DNA of 47,777 bases from an uncultured Verrucomicrobiota bacterium. GTDB taxonomy: Bacteria; Verrucomicrobiota; Verrucomicrobiia; Limisphaerales; CAIYYI01. The stretch spans positions 1-47,777 of the forward strand of contig CAIYYI010000006.1 of the NCBI GenBank assembly GCA_903930345.1, given 5' to 3'. Shown in pieces: positions 42,737-47,777 of this stretch. The notes under the pieces are model-generated. The model searched no databases. It had not been told where the DNA came from and was given only the letters and a program-made list of their open reading frames with translations. The translations under genes were made by a program, and so were the position numbers. Position 1 is the stretch's first letter. Each line of letters opens with the position of its first letter.

Positions 42737-43243
42737 CTATTTGACCGGCTGGACGGGCAGACCGGGGGCGGGGAGGCCGGGCAACTCCGTGCTCCAGATC
42801 CAGTGGGCCTGGTACTTTTCCTGCGCTCGAAGCGTGTCGGCGAGGGTCGTCCGCAACCCCCAAAAGTCCTCGCCGCCTCTGGTTGGCAACTCCTGGTAAA
42901 CGACTGAAATGCGCCAGGTGCGCCCGTTGGTCGGGACCGCCACGCTCAGGGTGGCATTGGTTTCGGCATGCAAGGGGACGAAAGCCGAATGCGGCAGACG
43001 GCCTCCGTTCGGGTAAACGGGCCAGCCTGCGGGTGACTTTTCCTCCACCGCCTGGCCGTAGGCGACATCGCATTTCAGGCGGTTCGTGAGGGAGAGCCGC
43101 GCCAGCCTCCCGGCGGCGGCGTCGTTGGTGTAGCCGAGAAAAACGACTTGGACCGGGGAAACCCCATCTGCCCCCCAAGCGGCAAAGGCCAAAAGGGCCA
43201 GCAAAGCGACGCCCTGCGCGAGAAGTCTCATGATGGATGGCAT
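42737..43243 (-). CDS. Small secreted hypothetical protein
   Basis: 168 residues with a signal peptide (LLAQGVALLALLAFAAWGADG). The mature part begins VSPVQVVFLGYTNDAAAGRLARLSLTNRLKCDVAY, a beta-rich motif that recurs in exported proteins of Verrucomicrobiota, and ends in a Pro-rich tail (GLPAPGLPVQPVK). Starts at 43243 (MPSIM) or 43231 (MRLLAQG) are both possible. No function is known. It is divergent from the ECF sigma gene. Confidence 0.6.
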   Translation of the reverse strand: MPSIMRLLAQGVALLALLAFAAWGADGVSPVQVVFLGYTNDAAAGRLARLSLTNRLKCDVAYGQAVEEKSPAGWPVYPNGGRLPHSAFVPLHAETNATLSVAVPTNGRTWRISVVYQELPTRGGEDFWGLRTTLADTLRAQEKYQAHWIWSTELPGLPAPGLPVQPVK

Positions 43244-43436
43244 ATTAGTGACCGTTCATCGTATGCCAAGAGGGAATTTCCTCCAAACCGGCGGACTTTG
43301 GGTCACCTTGTTCCCCGTTGCTATTTCCCCGGTTTGGGGGGAGCCTTCTCGCCCAACAACCCGTCCAATGAGAATGTTCCTAAGAAAACTCCGGTGAGTG
43401 TGTCGTAGTGAGTGAAGGCCAAATGCGCGTCTGACC

Positions 43437-43979
43437 ATGCTTGAAACCAGATCAGAGGATGCCGGGACCAGCCCGGCGCCACCGGGTTCCCTGGAGGCGA
43501 TATTCGTCGCCAAGGAATCCGCCCTGCTGCGGTACGCCCAGCGGCTCGTCCGCCATGAGGAGGCCGCCCAGGACATCGTGCAGGAAGCTTTTATGAAATT
43601 ACACGCGGAATTCGCGGCGGTGCGGCAGCCGGAAGCCTGGCTCTACCGCACCACTCATAACCTGGCGCTCAACCACTTGCGCGCCCGCCAGAAGACCGAC
43701 CCCCAGCCCGGGGAGGTCGCCGCCGCGGAACTTGCTGACGCTCAACCGCTGCCGGATGAACACATCGAGCGCATGGAGGCCATCGGCCAGACCCGCCTTT
43801 GCCTGGCGGCCCTGGACCCCCGCCGCCAGGAGCTCCTCCGACTCAAATTCGAGGAGGACCTCTCCTACCAGGAGATCAGCCAGCGCACCCGGCTCACCCC
43901 CGGCAATGTCGGCTACCTGCTCCACCACGCGCTGAAGGACCTGGCCGCCGCCTTGAAAAAGACTGGAGTTTTGCCATGA
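43437..43979 (+). CDS. ECF-type RNA polymerase sigma factor
   Basis: 180 residues. Region 2 (ALLRYAQRLVRHEEAAQDIVQEAFMKLHAEF... QPEAWLYRTTHNLALNHLRAR) recognises the -10. Region 4 (LDPRRQELLRLKFEEDLSYQEISQRTRLTPGNVGYLLHHALKDLAAAL) is a helix-turn-helix for the -35. There is no C-terminal extension. The stop overlaps the start of the vWA gene by four bases (ATGA), so sigma and partner are translationally coupled, the usual arrangement for sigma and anti-sigma. No self-promoter of ECF type could be recognised in front. Confidence 0.93.
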   Translation: MLETRSEDAGTSPAPPGSLEAIFVAKESALLRYAQRLVRHEEAAQDIVQEAFMKLHAEFAAVRQPEAWLYRTTHNLALNHLRARQKTDPQPGEVAAAELADAQPLPDEHIERMEAIGQTRLCLAALDPRRQELLRLKFEEDLSYQEISQRTRLTPGNVGYLLHHALKDLAAALKKTGVLP

Positions 43980-46900
43980 ACCCGGAACCCACCCCCTCCC
44001 CCCGCGAACAATGGGAGATCCGTCTCGTGGCCTGGCTGCTCGGGGAAGCCTCCCCGGCCGAGGCCGCTGAAATTGAGCGCGCCGTCGCGCAGGATCCCGA
44101 CCTGGCCCGGTTTCAGCGCGAGCTCCAGGCCACCCTCGGCCTCGTCCGTGAGGCCGCCCGCTCCGCGCCCGCCGAAGGGGGTTCCGCCCCCCGCCTCTCG
44201 GCCGACCGCCGCGCCCGGGTCCTCGCCCGGTTGCGCGCCCCGGCCCCGGCCAATGTGCTGCCGCTCTCCCCGACCGCCGCGCCCCGGCGCCGTCGCTCCT
44301 GGACCATTCCGCTCAGCCTCGCCGCCACGCTGGCCGTCCTCGGGCTCATCGCCCTCCTGATCATGCCCCGCTGGGGGCGGCCGCTGATGCTGGCTCAGAG
44401 CAATTTCATTGACGCCCTGGACGCGGCGCCCGCCCGCACGGACGCCGATGCCGACGGCAAGGATCTGTACTATGATTTCAACCCCGCTGTCCCGGTGGTG
44501 CCCCCTCCCTCCCTCCCCGGCCCGGCCGTCGTCACCACCAGCGGCGGAGTGGTCGCGGGCTCCGGCGTCGCGACCTTGGGCGACCAGCCAGCCAACGCCA
44601 AGGAGCTGCCGGCGCTCGGGCTCCGTTTCCAAATCAGCGGTCAGCTGGCACCCCCCTCCGGGTCCAGCGCGACCGCCCCGGCCAAACCCGCCGCTACCGC
44701 ACCTCAGACGGAGGAATTCTTCATGGCCGACGCCAACGGCCGTGTCTCGGGTAAATCTCAGTTTTCCCCTCCCGCCGGCGGCGACCAGGCGGGAGCCGCA
44801 CCGCTGGAGGGTGCGGCAGACTTCCGCTTCGACATGTCCGGCCCGGGCGGCGGTGGTGGTGGACGGGGTGGCCAATTCTCCGGCGGCAGAGCGGGTAACC
44901 TCCCGGCCGCGAGCCAGGCCAAAGGTGCCAAGGGCATCGCTGGTGCCTATTTCGGTTATGCCGACGGCGGCGCTGCGGTAACCCCGCCCGCCGAAATCAC
45001 CGGGCTGGGCCTGGACCAAAAAGCCAAGGCGGATAGGTTCGGCCTGGTTACTGACACCAGCGCCGCTGGCCGGATTGACGATACTCGCGGCAGCGCCATC
45101 GCCACGCGCGACAAGCTGGCCGTCGATGCCCCCATTAACAACCCCGCGCCAGCCGAAGGCCGGAAGGCGAGCGAACACTATAACTTGCCTGCCAATGATA
45201 CGCTGGCCGTCAATGGGGTGACCACCTCCGCCTGGGCCGGCCAGGAAGCCAAAAACACTGTCAAATCCGAGCTGGCCACCCGCAGCGAAGACTTCGGCGG
45301 ACTCAAAAGCTCCCGCTCCTCGGCCGCAGAATACCAGCAGCAGGAGGTGGCGCAGAAGCTGGAAACAGTGGCGGGGGACAAGGTGGCGGCCGGCCGCTGG
45401 TTCTTTGATGATAAACTGCAGCACCAGGCCGGCGAACCGGCCAGCACGGAACGGTTTTCTCGTCGCGCCTCCCGGCCCGCATCCGGTCCGGTTGCGGAAG
45501 CCGAAAAACGGAACCTGGATCGCAGTGCGAGCCGGCAAAAGAACCTCGAGGAAGATTTTGTGCTGGCCGACTCAACCTCCTTGTTCGTTCAGGAGACCCC
45601 GGTCGCTCGCTTCGTCTCCCCGACACCCCCGGCCACCCCTGCCCCCGTCTCGCTGTTCGGCAGCGCGTCCGCCAGCTCCTCGTTCAAAGCCGATGGCGTG
45701 AAATACCAGGCCGAGGCCAAACCATCCTCCGAACTTGACAACATCGAGGCCCTGCACAAGTCCCTCGCCCCCGCCGATCCGCAGGCCGCCGCCCCGCTGG
45801 GCAACCGGTCCGCCGCCGGAGTGACCGTCGTCAACGAGGTTGAGGCGCTCAAGGAACTCGCCCTCGCCCAAACCACCGACTGGGATGAGCAAAGCGAGGG
45901 CTGGAGCAGCAAACGTTTGCCCGCGCGGGCCGGGCTTCAGGCGTCGGACCGGGAGCAGGTCTTGCGCCGGGAATTGACCTTGGCAGAAGCAGCCAAGTCC
46001 CGCGAGCAGGTTGAGCTGCGCGAACGGAAGACGCTGGAAAAGTTGGATGCGAAGAAACGGCGCCTGTCGGAGGAGACCGTCGTGGCCGGAAAACCGGTCG
46101 CCAAGCAACCCGCCCCTCCGGCCCCGGTGGCCACCCCCGCCGATGTCTCCAAGCTGAGCACGGTGGACAGCGCTGCCCCGGCGCGCCCCGCCGCGCCCCC
46201 CCTGCTGCACCAACCGGAGATCGCCGCCCGCGAGAACGCCGTCTCCACCTTCTCGCTGAATGTCAGCGATGTCGCCTTCAAGCTCGCCGGCGCCAGCCTG
46301 GACAACGGCGCCCTGCCCGACCCCAACTCGGTGCGCGTGGAGGAATTCGTCAACGCCTTCCAGTACCGCGACCCCGCGCCCGCGCCGGGTGCCCGCCTGG
46401 CGTTCCATTGGGAGCGCGCCCATTATCCCTTCGCCCACAACCGCGACCTCCTCCGTTTCTCCGTGCAGACCGCCGCCCTCGGCCGCGAGCCGCAGAAGCC
46501 CCTGAACCTGGTGCTGCTGCTCGATAACTCCGGCTCCATGGAGCGGCCCGACCGCGTGCAGACGATCCAGGCGGCGCTGCGCGCCCTGGCCGCCCAGCTC
46601 AAGCCCTCGGACCGGATCAGCGTGGTGAGCTTCGCCCGCACCGCCCAGCTCTGTGTGGATGGCCTGGCCGGCAACCAGGCGGAGGAGCTGGTGCGCCGGG
46701 TGGGCGAATTGAACCCCCAGGGCGGCACCAATCTGGAGGACGCCCTCGCCCTGGCTTACCAGACCGCCCGGCGCCATTTCCAGACCACCGGCAACAACCG
46801 CGTCATCCTCCTCACCGATGGCGCCGCCAACCTCGGCAATGTCGATCCCGCCACCCTGCGCCAGTCCGTCGTCCAGCAGCGCCAGAAGGGCATCGCCCTT

Positions 46901-47545
46901 GATTGCTTCGGCATCGGCTGGGAGGGCTACAACGACGACCTGCTGGAGAATCTCTCCCGCAACGGCGATGGCCGCTACGGCTTCCTCAACGATCCCGCCC
47001 AGGCCGGGCCGGAGTTCGCCAGCCTGCTCGCCGGCGCCCTCCAGGTGGCCGCCAAAAACGTCAAGGCCCAGGTGGAGTTCAACCCCGCCCGCGTCCGCAG
47101 CTGGCGCCAGGTCGGCTACGCGCGCCACCAGCTCACCCGCGAGCAGTTCCGGGATAACACGGTGGACGCCGCCGAGCTGGCCGCCGCCGAGACCGGCAAC
47201 GCCCTCTACCTGCTGGAGCTTCTGCCCCAGGGCCAGGGGCCCCTCGGCGTGGTGCGCGTCCGCTACCAGGTGCCGGCCACCGGCGAGTTCGTCGAGCAGG
47301 AGTGGTCCCTCGCCGATGAGCCCCGCGTCCCCCTGCTGGACCAGGCCCCCCCTGCCCTGCGCCTCGCCGCCACCTCCGCCGCCTTCGGGGAGTGGCTCAG
47401 CCACAACCCGTATGCCGGGGATGTCAAAGTTACGGATCTGCCCCAGTACCTGGCCGGCGTGCCGGAAACCTTCGCCCCTGATCCCCGCCCGCAGCGGCTG
47501 GCGGACATGATCCGCCAGGCCATCGCCCTCCAAGGAAAACCCTGA
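43976..47545 (+). CDS. Membrane-anchored vWA protein with N-terminal anti-sigma-like region
   Basis: 1189 residues. Residues 1-100 are a cytoplasmic helical region (REQWEIRLVAWLLGEASPAE...) with the layout of an anti-sigma domain but no zinc motif. A single transmembrane helix lies at about 109-129. A long Gly/Ala/Pro-rich, low-complexity periplasmic stretch (about 130-745) follows. Then come the YfbK-type vWA N-domain (ENAVSTFSLNVSDVAFKLA, from 752) and the vWA fold with a complete MIDAS: D850-x-S852-x-S854, T918 and D948. A C-terminal DUF3520-like segment follows. It overlaps the ECF sigma gene, so it is probably its membrane regulator. The anti-sigma role is inferred. Confidence 0.85.
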   Translation: MNPEPTPSPREQWEIRLVAWLLGEASPAEAAEIERAVAQDPDLARFQRELQATLGLVREAARSAPAEGGSAPRLSADRRARVLARLRAPAPANVLPLSPTAAPRRRRSWTIPLSLAATLAVLGLIALLIMPRWGRPLMLAQSNFIDALDAAPARTDADADGKDLYYDFNPAVPVVPPPSLPGPAVVTTSGGVVAGSGVATLGDQPANAKELPALGLRFQISGQLAPPSGSSATAPAKPAATAPQTEEFFMADANGRVSGKSQFSPPAGGDQAGAAPLEGAADFRFDMSGPGGGGGGRGGQFSGGRAGNLPAASQAKGAKGIAGAYFGYADGGAAVTPPAEITGLGLDQKAKADRFGLVTDTSAAGRIDDTRGSAIATRDKLAVDAPINNPAPAEGRKASEHYNLPANDTLAVNGVTTSAWAGQEAKNTVKSELATRSEDFGGLKSSRSSAAEYQQQEVAQKLETVAGDKVAAGRWFFDDKLQHQAGEPASTERFSRRASRPASGPVAEAEKRNLDRSASRQKNLEEDFVLADSTSLFVQETPVARFVSPTPPATPAPVSLFGSASASSSFKADGVKYQAEAKPSSELDNIEALHKSLAPADPQAAAPLGNRSAAGVTVVNEVEALKELALAQTTDWDEQSEGWSSKRLPARAGLQASDREQVLRRELTLAEAAKSREQVELRERKTLEKLDAKKRRLSEETVVAGKPVAKQPAPPAPVATPADVSKLSTVDSAAPARPAAPPLLHQPEIAARENAVSTFSLNVSDVAFKLAGASLDNGALPDPNSVRVEEFVNAFQYRDPAPAPGARLAFHWERAHYPFAHNRDLLRFSVQTAALGREPQKPLNLVLLLDNSGSMERPDRVQTIQAALRALAAQLKPSDRISVVSFARTAQLCVDGLAGNQAEELVRRVGELNPQGGTNLEDALALAYQTARRHFQTTGNNRVILLTDGAANLGNVDPATLRQSVVQQRQKGIALDCFGIGWEGYNDDLLENLSRNGDGRYGFLNDPAQAGPEFASLLAGALQVAAKNVKAQVEFNPARVRSWRQVGYARHQLTREQFRDNTVDAAELAAAETGNALYLLELLPQGQGPLGVVRVRYQVPATGEFVEQEWSLADEPRVPLLDQAPPALRLAATSAAFGEWLSHNPYAGDVKVTDLPQYLAGVPETFAPDPRPQRLADMIRQAIALQGKP

Positions 47546-47558
47546 ACCTGATTTGCCC

Positions 47559-47777
47559 ATGAAAAATACCCTCACCCTCCTCGCCGGCCTCCTGCTGGCC
47601 CTCGCCGTACGCGCCGCCACCGTGCCGGTGGAAAACCTCGCCATCAACGGCAAGATGAGCACCAACGAGGCCAGCTTCATCATCCAAGGCCAGTTCGGCG
47701 GCCAGAACCCGGAGGCGCGCGAGCCCCGCCTCATCTACTCCCTGCGCTCCAGCGCGCGGCTGGAGGTCGGCACCAAC
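47559..47777 (+). CDS. Exported protein, 5' part only
   Basis: Runs off the right edge. The visible 73 residues start MKNTLTLLAGLLLALAVRAAT, a clear signal peptide, then VPVENLAINGKMSTNEASF and a Gly/Asn-rich stretch with an arginine cluster (EAREPRLIYSLRSSARLEV). The start lies 13 bases after the vWA stop, so it belongs to the sigma/vWA transcript. It may act with the vWA protein in the periplasm. No family could be named from this fragment. Confidence 0.7.
   Translation, partial: MKNTLTLLAGLLLALAVRAATVPVENLAINGKMSTNEASFIIQGQFGGQNPEAREPRLIYSLRSSARLEVGTN

Noticed and set aside
45572..47734. Minus-strand frame of 720 codons over the vWA gene
   Set aside because: Gly-rich antisense of a clear vWA domain; no independent motif.

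Overview
The window is GC-rich chromosomal DNA, probably from the Verrucomicrobiota (PVC superphylum). I infer this from gene content rather than a marker gene: secreted pectin- and rhamnose-targeting hydrolases, a DUF1080 protein, a TAT-exported Gfo/Idh/MocA oxidoreductase next to a HEAT-repeat protein, a tricorn-like protease and an ECF sigma factor coupled to a von Willebrand A protein. No rRNA, tRNA, CRISPR array, transposase or phage gene was seen.

Layout. 1-38 holds the last codons of an upstream gene, followed by a terminator-like hairpin. 101-3180 is a tightly overlapped zinc-uptake operon (substrate-binding protein, ATPase, permease, Fur-family regulator). A perfect 19-bp Zur-box-like operator lies in front, so the operon is probably autoregulated. 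3318-7195 holds a PL10 pectate lyase and a GH106-like hydrolase. 7211-8855 (minus) holds a YceI-like protein with a small membrane protein, and a HAD phosphatase. 9013-14382 holds a phosphohexomutase, a Gfo/Idh/MocA oxidoreductase and a HEAT-repeat protein. 14379-16127 (minus) is an alpha-rhamnosidase-like enzyme. 16128-17604 is a small-gene and non-coding island with an attC-like hairpin and a repeat copy. 17605-22376 holds a GH78 alpha-L-rhamnosidase convergent with an uncharacterised secreted hydrolase. 22382-23473 is a class V aminotransferase.

23762-29490 is a signalling cluster: a membrane histidine kinase, a REC-PAS regulator ending in a Cys-rich zinc-finger-like domain, a REC-PAS-kinase-REC hybrid, and a four-helix membrane protein. 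29604-31685 is a GH50/agarase-like hydrolase. 31704-36110 (minus) holds korAB (2-oxoacid:ferredoxin oxidoreductase) and a polyprenyl-phosphate sugar transferase. 36405-40946 (minus) holds a mutarotase-like protein, a truncated winged-helix fragment and a tricorn-like S41 protease. 41331-42341 is a DUF1080 protein, and 42737-43243 (minus) a secreted hypothetical. 43437 to the right edge is an ECF sigma factor, a 1189-residue membrane-anchored vWA protein overlapping it by four bases, and the start of another exported protein.

The enzymes suggest degradation of pectin or rhamnogalacturonan-type polymers: pectate lyase cuts the backbone, rhamnosidases and related hydrolases trim it, and oxidoreductase and DUF1080 proteins act on the sugars released. 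The less ordinary features are the sigma/vWA module, a family of palindromic repeats with one copy read in frame inside an enzyme gene, an attC-like site on a small gene's stop codon, and a perfect 26-bp-arm palindrome.
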